Shown here piece after piece: positions 47,748 through 57,937 of a DNA stretch of 64,000 nucleotides. The notes below the pieces were generated by a model. That model made no database searches. It was not told where the DNA came from and was given only the letters and a program-made list of their open reading frames with translations. The position numbers were made by a program, and so were the translations under genes. Source of the DNA: CAWJJM01 sp963843275 (lineage in GTDB: Bacteria > Acidobacteriota > Thermoanaerobaculia > Multivoradales > JBCCEF01); the NCBI GenBank assembly GCA_963843275.1, contig CAWJJM010000012.1, positions 558,001 through 622,000 on the forward strand. Reading direction: 5' to 3'. Within the stretch, counting starts at the first letter, position 1. Every line of letters begins with the position of its first letter.

Positions 47748-48068
47748 GTGATCGTCGAGACCAAGATCGTGCGCTTGCGGCCCGGGCTGGAGGAGCGTTT
47801 CCTCGCCCGCGACGCGGCCGTGTGGACCCGCGCGCTGGCGCGGCTCCCCGGCTTCGTCGACAAGCAGGTGTGGCGCCGGCGGGAGCGGCCGGGCGAGCTG
47901 ACGCTGGTGATCCGCTGGCGCGACCGGGCGAGCTGGCGGGCGGTGCCGGACCGCCTGCTGGCCGATCTCGAGGCGCGGTGCCGCCGCCAGGTGGGCGAGG
48001 ACTACGCCGTGGGCCGGGCGCTGGTCTACGAGGTGGCGGCGGGCGACCGGGAAGAGGGGAAGCGATGA
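47748..48068 (+). CDS. Small monooxygenase-fold (ABM-like) protein
   Basis: A 106-residue protein starting IVETKIVRLRPGLEERFLAR, with LPGFVDKQVWRRRERPGELTLVIRWRDRASW, typical of the dimeric ferredoxin-like fold of antibiotic-biosynthesis-monooxygenase proteins and close in feel to the TIGR03792 group. Function unknown. GTG start 47748 lies right behind GGAGGAGGAG. A NUDIX hydrolase gene follows after a duplicated ribosome binding site. Confidence 0.65.
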   Translation: MIVETKIVRLRPGLEERFLARDAAVWTRALARLPGFVDKQVWRRRERPGELTLVIRWRDRASWRAVPDRLLADLEARCRRQVGEDYAVGRALVYEVAAGDREEGKR

Positions 48069-48093
48069 GCCGGGAGGAGGGGAAGCGATGAGC
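48054..48093 (+). repeat. Direct repeat of a ribosome binding site and start
   Basis: GAGGGGAAGCGATGAGC occurs at 48054-48070 and again at 48077-48093 (period 23). The first copy carries the stop (ATGAGC) of the ABM-like gene, the second the start codon of the NUDIX gene. It looks like a tandem duplication that separated a former ATGA overlap. Confidence 0.85.
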
Positions 48094-48654
48094 GCGACGG
48101 ACGGACGGCCGGAGGCGGAGCGGCTGAGCAGCCGCCCGATCTACCGGGGGCGGGTCCTGGACCTCGACGTCGACCGGGTGCGGTTGCCGCACGGCGGCGC
48201 GGCGGAGATGGAGCTGGTGCACCAACGCGGCGCGGCGGCGGTGGTGCCGGTGCTCGGCGTGGGGGAGGGCGAGGAGGTCCTGCTGGTGCGGCAGTACCGC
48301 TACGCCACCGGGGGCTGGCTGCTCGAGATCCCGGCCGGCCGCCTCGACGGCGGCGAGCGTCCTCAGGAGGCGGCGCGCCGCGAGCTGGTCGAGGAGACCG
48401 GCTACCGGGCCGCCGACCTCGAGCCGCTGGGCTGGCTGTGGCCGGCGCCGGGGACCAGCGACGAGAAGGTCTGGCTGTTCGTCGCCCGCGGCCTCGAGCC
48501 GGCCGCGCAGGCGCTCGAGCCCGACGAGGTGCTGCGGGTGGAGCGGCAGCCGCTCGCCGACGCGGTGGCCCGGGCGGTCTCCGGCGAGATCCACGACGCG
48601 AAGACCGCCCTGGCGCTGCTGCGCCTGAGCGCCCGGCGCGGCGGGCGCTCCTGA
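48088..48654 (+). CDS. NUDIX hydrolase, ADP-ribose pyrophosphatase type
   Basis: A 188-residue NUDIX enzyme. N-terminal strand region RPIYRGRVLDLDVDRVRLPHG, then LLVRQYRYATGGWLLEIPAG and the NUDIX box GERPQEAARRELVEETGY (all catalytic Glu present), followed by PAPGTSDEKVWLFVARGL. The EIPAGRLDGGE context is characteristic of NudF/ADPRase-like enzymes. Good GAGGGG site from the duplicated element. Likely co-transcribed with the small gene before it. Confidence 0.92.
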   Translation: MSATDGRPEAERLSSRPIYRGRVLDLDVDRVRLPHGGAAEMELVHQRGAAAVVPVLGVGEGEEVLLVRQYRYATGGWLLEIPAGRLDGGERPQEAARRELVEETGYRAADLEPLGWLWPAPGTSDEKVWLFVARGLEPAAQALEPDEVLRVERQPLADAVARAVSGEIHDAKTALALLRLSARRGGRS

Positions 48655-48672
48655 CCGCCCGGGAGGCCGGCG

Positions 48673-49191
48673 TCAGCCGGGGCCGGCGACGAAGGTGCCG
48701 CGCTGGCGGTCCTTGACCACCCCCGGGAAGCGCAGCGCCCGCCCGTGGGCGACGCAGTAGACGCCGGGCCCCAGGGCGCGGGCGGCGAACAGCGCTTCGG
48801 TGAGGTTCTGCAGCGCGTCGGAGTGCTTCATCTCGAAGGGCCGCATGGCGCCGGTGAGGACCACCGTCGCCGCCGGGTCGAGGTCGCGGAGCAGGCGCTC
48901 GCCGGTGACGGTGAGCGTGTCGGTGCCGTGCAGGACGACGACCCCCGCGAGGCCGTCGCGGGGCGCGGCGAGGGCCGAGCGCACCGCCGCGACGATGCGG
49001 TCGCGGTCGGCGTCGGTCATCTCGAGGCTGTCCTTGCTCATCAGCTCGACCACCTCGACCTCGACCCCCTCGAGGCGCAGCTCGGAGAGCATGCGCTCGA
49101 CCACCGAGTGGCGGTTGGCCAGCTCGCCGGTGCGCTCGTCGTAGGTCTTCTCGATGGTCCCCCCGGTGGTGACGACGACGACGCGCGGCAT
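48673..49191 (-). CDS. Short asparaginase-domain protein
   Basis: A 172-residue protein matching the N-terminal domain of L-asparaginases: VVVTTGGTIEKTYDERTGE with the nucleophilic Thr, SKDSLEMTDADRDRI, and the second catalytic block VVLHGTDTLTVTGERLL with Thr-Asp. The usual C-terminal domain (about 150 residues) is absent. Single-domain asparaginase-like proteins exist as a separate family, so it need not be truncated; activity is uncertain because the active site normally needs a partner subunit. ATG lies 8 bases after TAGAAT. Confidence 0.8.
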   Translation of the reverse strand: MPRVVVVTTGGTIEKTYDERTGELANRHSVVERMLSELRLEGVEVEVVELMSKDSLEMTDADRDRIVAAVRSALAAPRDGLAGVVVLHGTDTLTVTGERLLRDLDPAATVVLTGAMRPFEMKHSDALQNLTEALFAARALGPGVYCVAHGRALRFPGVVKDRQRGTFVAGPG

Positions 49192-49199
49192 GGCGCGGG

Positions 49200-49205
49200 A
49201 TTCTA
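49200..49205 (-). promoter_or_regulatory. -10-like TAGAAT before the asparaginase gene
   Basis: TAGAAT, 8 bases before the ATG at 49191; predicted leader 2 bases. It overlaps the last codons of the upstream methyltransferase gene. Confidence 0.5.
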
Positions 49206-50006
49206 CCCCGCGCCCCGGAGCGGCGGCGCCGGGCGGCGCCGCGCCACCAGGTAGATCCAGGGGACCTCCACCGCCTGCGCCGGGTCGGTGCGGCGGCGCG
49301 CCTCGGCGACCGCTCCGGCGCGGTCGCGCTCGGGCACGCCGGGCGCGGAGCGGGCGAGCATGGCGGGGATCTCCATCAGCTCCATCAGCTCGTCCTGGCG
49401 CCCGCGGTAGACGAAGCGTTCGCGGAGCACCTGCTCGAAGCCGTTCTCGGCGAGCAGCGCCGCGAGGTGCTCGGGGTCGACCTCGGGCGGCCGGCTGACC
49501 GTCGAGCCGCGCGCCGCCAGCGCCCGCGCCAACGCCACCTGGAAGGGGTGGACCGCGGCCGGCTCGCCGGCCACGGTGGCGGCCGGCAGGTTGAAGACGA
49601 ACAGCGCCCCCGGCTCGAGGAGCGCGGCGAGGGCGGCGAGGACCGCGGCCGGGGCGGGGAACTGCGAGAAGGCGGCGTTGCACAGGGCGCGGTCGAAGCC
49701 GGCGCCGGCGGCGCCGAGGTCGAGCGCGGTCGCCACCTCGAAGTGGGCGCGCGGGTCGTCCACCCCGGCGCGGGCCACCTCCACCATCGCCTCCGAGGCG
49801 TCGACCCCGACCAGCGTCGCGGCGGCGGGAAGGCGCGCCAGGCAGGCGCGGGCCGTCGCGCCGGTGCCGCAGGCGAGGTCGAGCACCCGCCGCGCCGCCG
49901 CCACGTCCGCCAGCTCGACGAGGCGCCGGTTCAGGGCGCGGTAGAGGGGCCGCTCGCGGACGAAGCGGTCGTAGATCTCGGCGTTCCGCCAGCCGCGCCA
50001 GGGCAC
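49203..50006 (-). CDS. Class I SAM-dependent methyltransferase
   Basis: A 267-residue methyltransferase: N-terminal WRNAEIYDRFVRERPLYRAL, motif I VLDLACGTGATARACL, acidic loop LVGVDASEAMVEVAR, and DRALCNAAFSQFPAPAAVL then LLEPGALFVFNLPA. The second half (from about 150) is a substrate cap with no family I can name. GTG start 10 bases after the aminotransferase stop, so the pair is an operon; a modified amino-acid product is possible. Confidence 0.85.
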   Translation of the reverse strand: MPWRGWRNAEIYDRFVRERPLYRALNRRLVELADVAAARRVLDLACGTGATARACLARLPAAATLVGVDASEAMVEVARAGVDDPRAHFEVATALDLGAAGAGFDRALCNAAFSQFPAPAAVLAALAALLEPGALFVFNLPAATVAGEPAAVHPFQVALARALAARGSTVSRPPEVDPEHLAALLAENGFEQVLRERFVYRGRQDELMELMEIPAMLARSAPGVPERDRAGAVAEARRRTDPAQAVEVPWIYLVARRRPAPPLRGAG

Positions 50007-50016
50007 GCCCGCGGCC

Positions 50017-51312
<1,296 letters not shown>

Positions 51313-51318
51313 GGCCCC

Positions 51319-51324
51319 ATTCTG
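51319..51324 (-). promoter_or_regulatory. -10-like CAGAAT before the aminotransferase gene
   Basis: CAGAAT followed by GGGGCC and the ATG (6-base spacer). First base differs from the TANNNT pattern. Predicted +1 is the A of the start codon. Confidence 0.4.
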
Positions 51325-51382
51325 CAGCAGGAAGCGTTCCAGTGCGGCGCGGGGCGGGCGCCCGGGGGCGCCGGCGCCGGGA

Positions 51383-53512
51383 TCAGCTCGGCAGCGGGGC
51401 GCCGGGGCCGGTCCTCCAGTGGGTCTGCGCGGCCAGCAGGGCGCCGGCGGCGGCGGCGTCGACCGGCCGGGAGAACCAGTAGCCCTGGCCCTGCGGGCAG
51501 TGGAGCCGGCGCAGGTGGGCGAGCTGCTCGGCGGTCTCGATCCCCTCGGCGATGACGTTCATCGACAGGTTGCTGCCCAGGGTGAGGATGGTCTGCACGA
51601 TCGCCTCGGCCCCGGCCTTGCCGTCGAGGTCGCTGATGAACGAGCGGTCGATCTTCAGCGAGTCGCAGGGGAACTGGCGCAGGTAGGTGAGCGACGAGTA
51701 GCCGGTGCCGAAGTCGTCGATGTGCAGCTGGATGCCCAAGGCGTGGATCTCGGCGAGCTTGGCGAGCACCTCCGGGCCGTGGTCGAGCAGCACGTTCTCG
51801 GTGATCTCCAGGCGCAGGCTGGTCGGATCGAGGCCGGTCTCGGCGAGCAGCCCCTCGATCTCGCGGGTCACTCCGGACTGGAGGAAGATCTTCCCCGACA
51901 CGTTGACGCTCATGGTCAGCGGTGGCTGGCCGGGGAAGCGGCGGTGCCACGCGGCGAGCTGGCCGCAGGCCTCGCGCAGCGCCCACCAGCCGATCGGCGC
52001 CATCAGCCCGGTCTCCTCGGCCACCGCCAGGAAGCTCTGCGGCGGCCGCAGCACGCCGCTGGGGTGGCGCCAGCGCACCAGGCCCTCGAAGCCCACCATG
52101 CGGCCGCTGTCGAGAGCGACGATCGGCTGGTAGTGCATCTCGAACTGCTCGCGCTCGACCGCGCGCCGCAGCTCGCTCTCCAGGCGCAGCAGGGCCAGCG
52201 CGTTCTGGTGCATGGCGCGATCGAAGATCTCGTAGCGCGCCTTGCCGGCGGCCTTGGCGCGGTACATGGCGATGTCGGCGTCGCGCAGCATCTCCTCGGG
52301 GCGGACGTAGCCGGACTCGGACAGCGAGATCCCGATCGAGGCGGTCGTGAACACCTCGTGGCCGTCCATGTCGAAGGCGCGGGAGAGGACCTCCTGCACC
52401 CGCTCCGCCACCTGGCTGGCCCGCTTGGGTCCCTCGACGTCCTGCATCAGGAGGGCGAACTCGTCGCCGCCCAGGCGCGCCACCGTGTCGCCCGGGCGCA
52501 GGCTCGCCGCGAGCCGCTGCGCGATCTCCAGCAGCAGCTGGTCGCCGACGCCGTGCCCGAGGCTGTCGTTGACGGTCTTGAAGCGGTCGAGGTCGAGGAA
52601 GAGGACCGCGAAGCGGGAGCGCGGGTCGCGGCGGGCGCGGCCCAGCTCGAGCTGCAGGCGGTCGAGGAACAGCGCCCGGTTGGGCAGCCCGGTCAACGCG
52701 TCGTGCATGGCGTCGTGGAGGAGCTGCTCCTCGGTGCGCTTGCGGCGTGAGATGTCGCTCATCGAGCCGGCCATCCGATAGGCCACACCGGCCGCGTCGC
52801 GCACCGCCAGGCCGCGGGTCAGCACCCACATCCAGGTCCCGTCGCGGCGCTGGATGCGGTGCTCGTGGTGGAAGTGCCGGCTGCGCCCGTCGAGGTGGGC
52901 GCGCAGCGCCGCCTGGAAGGCCGGCGCGTCGTCGGGGTGGACCCGCGCCAGCAGCTCGTCGGGCGACGCCCCCAGCTCGTCGGCGCCGAAGCCGAGCATG
53001 GCCTTCCACCGCGGCGAGAAATAGGCCGCCCCGGGGCCGATGCGCCAGTCCCACAGGCCGTCGTTGGCGCCGGCGGCGGCCAGCGCGTAGCGCTCCTCGC
53101 TCTCCCGCAGGGCGTGCTCGCCGCGGTGGCGCTCGACGGCGTAGCCGACGGCGCGGTGGAGCAGCGCCGCGTCGACCTCGGCCTTGATCAGGAAGTCCTG
53201 CGCCCCGTGGCCCACCGCCTCCAGCGCCGTGGCCTCGTCGTCGAGGTTGGTCAGCACCAGGACCGGCACGTCGGGGGCGGCGGCGTGTACCGCCTCGAAG
53301 GTCTCGAGGCCGGCGGAGTCGGGGAGCTGGAAGTCGAGCAGGACGACGTCGACCGGCGCGGCGTCGCCGGCACGGAGCCGGGCGAGCGCCGCGCCGAGGG
53401 TCTCGACGTGCTCGACCGTGTAGCGGGTGCGCCGCGCCGCGGCGAGGTAGGTCCGCGCCAGCTCGGCCTCTGCCGGGTCGTCCTCGACCAGCAGGACGTT
53501 GAGCGACCTCAT
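51383..53512 (-). CDS. Response regulator with PAS, GGDEF and EAL domains
   Basis: A 709-residue c-di-GMP regulator. Domain order: REC (1-125; VLLVEDDPAEAE, phospho-Asp in VVLLDFQLPDSAG), PAS/PAC (about 150-270; WDWRIGPGAAYFSPRWKAML, MSDISRRKR), GGDEF (about 275-440; intact RLGGDEFALL) and EAL (about 450-700). The EAL signature reads EGLVRW instead of EALVRW, but other catalytic motifs (SVNVSG, EITENVLLD, DDFGTGYSSL, SLKIDRSFI, VIAEGIET) are present, so both activities are possible. Its ATG overlaps the stop of the kinase gene (ATGA), making a two-component pair. Confidence 0.93.
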   Translation of the reverse strand: MRSLNVLLVEDDPAEAELARTYLAAARRTRYTVEHVETLGAALARLRAGDAAPVDVVLLDFQLPDSAGLETFEAVHAAAPDVPVLVLTNLDDEATALEAVGHGAQDFLIKAEVDAALLHRAVGYAVERHRGEHALRESEERYALAAAGANDGLWDWRIGPGAAYFSPRWKAMLGFGADELGASPDELLARVHPDDAPAFQAALRAHLDGRSRHFHHEHRIQRRDGTWMWVLTRGLAVRDAAGVAYRMAGSMSDISRRKRTEEQLLHDAMHDALTGLPNRALFLDRLQLELGRARRDPRSRFAVLFLDLDRFKTVNDSLGHGVGDQLLLEIAQRLAASLRPGDTVARLGGDEFALLMQDVEGPKRASQVAERVQEVLSRAFDMDGHEVFTTASIGISLSESGYVRPEEMLRDADIAMYRAKAAGKARYEIFDRAMHQNALALLRLESELRRAVEREQFEMHYQPIVALDSGRMVGFEGLVRWRHPSGVLRPPQSFLAVAEETGLMAPIGWWALREACGQLAAWHRRFPGQPPLTMSVNVSGKIFLQSGVTREIEGLLAETGLDPTSLRLEITENVLLDHGPEVLAKLAEIHALGIQLHIDDFGTGYSSLTYLRQFPCDSLKIDRSFISDLDGKAGAEAIVQTILTLGSNLSMNVIAEGIETAEQLAHLRRLHCPQGQGYWFSRPVDAAAAGALLAAQTHWRTGPGAPLPS

Positions 53513-54570
53513 GCGTTCCCCCCGGGAAGCTCGACGGTGAATCGCGATCCTCGTGTGGGTGCGGATTCTACCCGGATGGCGCCGCCGTGCGCCTCGGCGA
53601 TCCGCCGGCACAGCGCCAGCCCGATGCCGGTGCCGGGGTAGCGGCTGGCCGGGTGCAGCCGCTGGAAGAGCTCGAAGACGCGCTGGTGGTGGCGCGGGTC
53701 GATCCCGATGCCGTTGTCCGTCACACGGATCTCCCAATGGCCGTCGACTCGTTCGGCGTCCAGCCGCACCCGCGGCGGCGCCTCACTACGGAACTTGACC
53801 GCGTTGCCGATGAGGTTCTGGAACAGCTGGACCATCTGCCCGCGGTCGGCGACCACCGTCGGCAGCGGCCCGTCGCGCTCGATCTCGGCGCCGCTCTCCT
53901 CCAGCGTCGCCCGCAGGTTGGCCAGCGCCTCGTCGGCGGCCTCGTCGAGGGCGACCGGCTCGCGTCGCGCCGTCCCCAGGCGGGTGTACTCGAGGACCTG
54001 CTGGATCATCGCCTGCATGCGGCGGGCGCTGCCGGCGAGCAGCTCGAGGTGCTCGCGTCCCTGCTCGCCGAGCGCCTCGCCGTGGGTGTCGGCGAGCAGC
54101 CGCGCGTAGCGCACCACGAGCTGGGCCGGCTCTTGGAGGTCGTGGCTCAGCGCGCGCACCAGCGGCTCGATCCGCGACGCCGGCTCGCCCCCGGCCAGCA
54201 GGCGCTCCGCCTCCTCGCCGAGGCGCAGGTAGCCGGCGCTGGTCTTGGGCAGCTCGAGGTCGGCGGCGGGGGCGGCCGGGGCGTCGCCTGCCGCCGCGGG
54301 GGGGGCGGCGAAGACGATCACCGGCACGCGCGGGCGGCGCCGCTTGACGGCGGCGGCCACCTCGGCCCCGTCGGCCCAGCCGAGGGAGCGCTCGGTGATC
54401 AACAGGTCGAAGTCGGCGTCCGCGAGGTGGCCGGCGAAGGACACCGCGTCGCCGGCCTCGTGGACGGTCGCGCGCGGCAGGCGCTGGAGAAGGACCAGCC
54501 GTGCCAGGGCGCGATCGTCGTCGCGCTCGTCCACCAGCAGGATGCGGGTTGCGTCGGGCCCTTGGCTCAG
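53509..54570 (-). CDS. Hybrid histidine kinase with degenerate receiver
   Basis: About 353 residues. An N-terminal receiver-like domain (RILLVDERDDDRALA; to about 120) has no obvious phospho-Asp: the usual LLLD strand reads LLITERSLG. Then a kinase: H-box ALSHDLQEPAQLVVRYARLL (His near residue 145), N-box FQNLIGNAVKFR, G1 DNGIGIDP, F-box FELFQRLH and G2 GTGIGLALCRRIAEAHGG. It likely phosphorylates the downstream GGDEF-EAL regulator. A GTG at 54534 would delete strand 1; a CTG at 54570, right behind GGAGGGGGACG, gives a complete domain. Confidence 0.85.
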   Translation of the reverse strand: MSQGPDATRILLVDERDDDRALARLVLLQRLPRATVHEAGDAVSFAGHLADADFDLLITERSLGWADGAEVAAAVKRRRPRVPVIVFAAPPAAAGDAPAAPAADLELPKTSAGYLRLGEEAERLLAGGEPASRIEPLVRALSHDLQEPAQLVVRYARLLADTHGEALGEQGREHLELLAGSARRMQAMIQQVLEYTRLGTARREPVALDEAADEALANLRATLEESGAEIERDGPLPTVVADRGQMVQLFQNLIGNAVKFRSEAPPRVRLDAERVDGHWEIRVTDNGIGIDPRHHQRVFELFQRLHPASRYPGTGIGLALCRRIAEAHGGAIRVESAPTRGSRFTVELPGGNA

Positions 54571-54857
54571 CGTCCCCCTCCGGCGAACCTCAGCGGCGAA
54601 GCCTCCCGGTGCCCTGCCGGCTCCGTCGTGGAGCGTGGCGGGCGGCCCGGGACCACGGACACACGAACCCCATGTGCAGAGGATCGGTGCCGAGCGTCAG
54701 GAGATCGTCGGGAAACCGCCGGGCGGCGTCCGGCCGCAGCGCCGCGGCGGGGTCCACACGGGGGGCACGCCGGGCCGGCGGCGCCCCGTCCTCGATCGGG
54801 GACCGGAACGTGGACCGCGGCAGCGCGGGCGAGCCCGGGCGGTTGCGGCGAGCGGCG

Positions 54858-55718
54858 TCAGCGCCGGCTCGTCCGACCCTCTCGCGGCGGTGCGGCGGTG
54901 GCGGGGTCGACGATCCAGCCCTCCCAGGGGTCGCAGGCCGCGGGGACGCCCCAACCGCGCTCGCGCCGCTCCCACGCCCAGGCCGCCTGCACCGCGGCGA
55001 GCACGGCATCGAGCAGGTCGCCCCGCGCGTCGTCGACGAGGTCGTGGGCACGGAAGCGGTCCAGGTCGAGCGAGAGGCCGTAGGTCTCGGCGAGGCGCGG
55101 CGAGCGGAGGGCGGCCACCAGCTCGCGGCGGGCCTTGCGCTTGGCGTCGGTCTGCTCGCGCCGCGCGTCGGCCTTGTAGCGCCGGCGCGGCCCGAGCAGG
55201 CGCCGGGCCACGAGCGCCGGGTAGGCCTCCAGGGCGACCCGGTCGTCGGCGGTGGGCCGGCAGGGCACCACCGAGACGCCGCTGGCCAGCAGCCGCGGGG
55301 CGCCGGCGAAGAACATCTTCGCCAGCGGAACCCCGTACAGCTTCATCGGCGACAGCGCGCGCGCCGCGCGGTCGGTGGCGCGCCGGTGCTCCTTGTCGCC
55401 GGCGGGGCGGGCCTCCTTGTAGAGGGCGAGCACCTGCTCGAGGTCGGTGCGCCCGCGGCGCGCGACGGCGGCGACGTACTCCTCCCAGGCCGCCGGCCAG
55501 TCCAGCGCCCGCCCGAGGCGGCGGGGCTGTCCGAAGGGGAAGTCGAAGCCGGCCACCCACGGGCCGGGGGTGGCGAGGGCGCGCTCGAAGGCGGCGAGGT
55601 CGCACACCCGCAGCAGGCGGCTCACCCGCAGGCGGCCGCCTTCGAAGCTGCACTCCGCGGCCGTGATCGGTTTGGCGCGGGTGGGGCTGCTGGTGAAGTC
55701 GACGCCGTAGACCCGCAT
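54858..55718 (-). CDS. DUF429 predicted RNase H-like protein
   Basis: A 286-residue protein of the DUF429 family, with an RNase H-like fold by prediction. It starts MRVYGVDFTSSPTRAKPIT and has GFDFPFGQPRRL (second acidic site), a basic middle (RRRYKADARREQTDAKRKAR) and a late acidic RAHDLVDDARGDLLDAV. The acidic residues would bind metal. Biological role unknown. ATG 55718 is preferred over GTG 55721 because the TAGGAT element predicts transcription starting at 55719. Confidence 0.8.
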   Translation of the reverse strand: MRVYGVDFTSSPTRAKPITAAECSFEGGRLRVSRLLRVCDLAAFERALATPGPWVAGFDFPFGQPRRLGRALDWPAAWEEYVAAVARRGRTDLEQVLALYKEARPAGDKEHRRATDRAARALSPMKLYGVPLAKMFFAGAPRLLASGVSVVPCRPTADDRVALEAYPALVARRLLGPRRRYKADARREQTDAKRKARRELVAALRSPRLAETYGLSLDLDRFRAHDLVDDARGDLLDAVLAAVQAAWAWERRERGWGVPAACDPWEGWIVDPATAAPPREGRTSRR

Positions 55719-55725
55719 CACGGCG

Positions 55726-55731
55726 ATCCTA
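55726..55731 (-). promoter_or_regulatory. -10-like TAGGAT before the DUF429 gene
   Basis: TAGGAT followed by CGCCGTG and ATG (7-base spacer); predicted leader 1 base, no Shine-Dalgarno. Confidence 0.5.
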
Positions 55732-55758
55732 CCCGGTCGCCGCCCGCCGGCGGGAGCC

Positions 55759-57539
55759 TCAACCGGGGGCCGGCGGCACCCGCAGGAGCCGCATCAGCAG
55801 CCGGGCGCGGTGGCCCACCAGCGTGACGGTGAGCTCGCCCCCGGTGGCGGGGAGGTCGTGCGGATCGATGGTGAGGACATAGTAGCTGGCCAGGGTCGCG
55901 GCCAGCCGGCGGGTGGCCTGGATCGGGAAGTCGACCGTCTTCTCGTAGGTGCCGCCCGTGGCCGCGGCGACTTGGCGGAGGCCGAGCTCCAGCGTGTGGT
56001 AGTCGGCGTCGGTGACGTCGAGGACGAAGACCGGCATCGCCGCCCGCGCCAGGGCGCGGCCGGCGGGCGCGTAGTCCGGGACCTGCTGGAAGCCGGAGGA
56101 GCCGAAGCGGCCGAGCCCCCAGCCGAGGAAGATCATCGTCTTGTCGCCGGGCAGCGGGGCCGCGGCGTCCGCGACCAGCTCGAGGGCGCGCTCGGGCGAG
56201 GCGGCGTCGCGGGCGGCCTGGCGGTCGAAGGCGGCGGCCAGCGAAGGTCCGCGGTGCCGCGGGTGGCGGCGCTCCTCCGGCGGGGTGCCGCCGAAGTGGA
56301 TCCCCCGCCACACCGCGCGCCAGGCCTCGTCGCGGTCGCGGGTGAAGTCCTGCCACAGCTTCAGGTGCGAGTCGAACGAGACCACCGCCACCAGATCGTC
56401 CGGCGGCAGGTCGTGCAGCAGCGCCTCGACGTAGGGCAGCAGGCGCAGGTGGCCGCGGATGCGCAGGCCGTTGAAGTCGGCCTGGACGAAGAGGACGACG
56501 AGCCGGGGAGGCAGCGCGGCGGCGGCGGGGAGCCCTGCGGACGGCGCGCCGGGCCCGTCCGCCGCCAGCCCGGGCAGGTGGTCCGCCGAGTAGAAGTCGA
56601 CCGCGCGGACCGGCACCCGGGTGCGGCCCACCGCGACCTCGAAGTCGTCCGGGCCGAGGCCGAGCACCGGCTCGCCGCCGGCGTCGACGACGCGCACCAC
56701 GACCGGCGCCAGGGAGACCTCCACGGTCTCGCCGAAGGTGCCGGCGGGTTCCTCGCCCGCCACGGCAGCCGGCCGCTCCGGCCGGGGTGGCGCCGGCGGC
56801 CAGATCGCCACCCGGCGCGCGCCCTGCGGCGCTCCGGGGGCGCTCCGCCGCCGGCGGCGGCCGCGCCGACCTCGCGCTGCGTGAAGCGGACGCGGATCCT
56901 CGCCACCGCTGCCTCGCCCGGCCGGCCGGCCGCGGTGCCGGCGGCGGCGGCCAGCGCGGCGGCGAAGGACGCGTCCGGGGACGGGGCACGCACCTCGATC
57001 CCGCGGACCCAGGGCGTCTCCGCGTCGACGGTGAGGGCCACCTCGAGGTCGTCCCGCGGCCAGGCGAGGCGCAGGCGCCGGCAGCCGTCGTCGCCGCCGC
57101 AGGGCTCCACGGTCGCGGCCTCGGGGGGGAAGGTCTCGGCGCCCCCGGAGGCCAGCAGGGCGGGCACGAGGAGGGCGTCGAGCCCCAGCGGGCGCTCCTC
57201 CGGCAGGCGTTGGAGCGCCGTGACCACCGACACCGCGGCACGGTAGGCGCCGCGCGCCGAGTCGTAGAGGAAGGTGCCGGAGGCGTCGCGCCAGACCACC
57301 CAGCGCCGCCCGTCCGGCTCCTCGAGCTCGAAGCGGAAGGCGGCCCCCGCGACGCGGGTCGAGAAGCCGTAGCTGGCCCCGGCGCGCTCGATGACGCCGG
57401 CGTCCCGGTAACCGTCCGCCCGCCCGTAGGCCTCGCGCACCCGCGCCCACAGCGCGTAGGCGCCGTCGTCCGCCGCCGCGGCGGCGGACGGGACGGCGGC
57501 GAGGAGTCCGATCAGGAGACCGCCGGCGATCGCCCGCAT
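55759..57539 (-). CDS. VWFA-related acidobacterial secreted protein, one frameshift
   Basis: About 590 residues in two frames. The first part (57539 to about 56870) has a signal peptide (RAIAGGLLIGLLAAVPSAAAAA) and a beta-rich domain to VARIRVRFTQREVGA; the second (about 56840 to 55759) has VSLAPVVVRVVDAGGEPVLGLGPDDF, then a von Willebrand A-like domain (LVVLFVQADFNGLR, DDLVAVVSFDSHLKLWQDF, PVFVLDVTDADYHTL) and a final beta domain (SYYVLTIDP). This is the layout of the VWFA-related acidobacterial family. The frames join in an Ala/Gly/Pro linker, one base short. ATG directly behind TACACT. Confidence 0.82.
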
Positions 57540-57546
57540 GCCGTCC

Positions 57547-57552
57547 AGTGTA
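57547..57552 (-). promoter_or_regulatory. -10-like TACACT before the VWFA gene
   Basis: TACACT followed by GGACGGC and ATG (7-base spacer); predicted leader 1 base. Confidence 0.5.
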
Positions 57553-57580
57553 GCCGGGCGGCCGCGGGCGGACACACTTC

Positions 57581-57606
57581 GCCCGTCCGGTGCGGGGCAC
57601 CGGGCG
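57581..57606 (-). terminator. Hairpin after rpsT
   Basis: Imperfect GC stem (minus strand CCGGTGC-CCC-GCACCGG core with GGGCG/CGCCC extension) about 25 bases after the rpsT stop and just before the next promoter. No T-run, so confidence is low. Confidence 0.35.
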
Positions 57607-57629
57607 GGGGACCCTTCAGAGCGGGGGGC

Positions 57630-57896
57630 TCAGGAGCCCAGGCCGGCGACGGCCCGGGTCAGGCGGGACTTCGTGCGAGAGGCGGTGTTGTCGTGGATGA
57701 CACCCTTCTGCGCGGTCTTGTCGATGACCCGCAGGGTCTCGGGCAGCAGCTCGGCCGCGGCCGCGGCTTCGCCGGCCGCCACCGCCGCGCGCAGCTTCTT
57801 GACCGCGGTGCGCATCCGCGAGCGCTGGCCGCGGTTGCGCTGCCGGTGCTCCAGGTTCTGACGGTGCCGCTTCTCGGCTGACTTCGTGTTCGCCAT
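57630..57896 (-). CDS. rpsT: 30S ribosomal protein S20
   Basis: An 88-residue, Lys/Arg-rich three-helix protein that binds 16S rRNA early in 30S assembly. It begins MANTKSAEKRHRQNLEHRQR and has RMRTAVKKLRAAV and the conserved KGVIHDNTASRTKSRL segment. Monocistronic downstream of the tol-pal operon, separated by a strong hairpin. The upstream region holds a direct repeat ACGTTTCACCT. Confidence 0.97.
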   Translation of the reverse strand: MANTKSAEKRHRQNLEHRQRNRGQRSRMRTAVKKLRAAVAAGEAAAAAELLPETLRVIDKTAQKGVIHDNTASRTKSRLTRAVAGLGS

Positions 57897-57937
57897 GCTC
57901 TCGGGTTTCCCTCAGGTGAAACGTGACGAGGTGAAAC

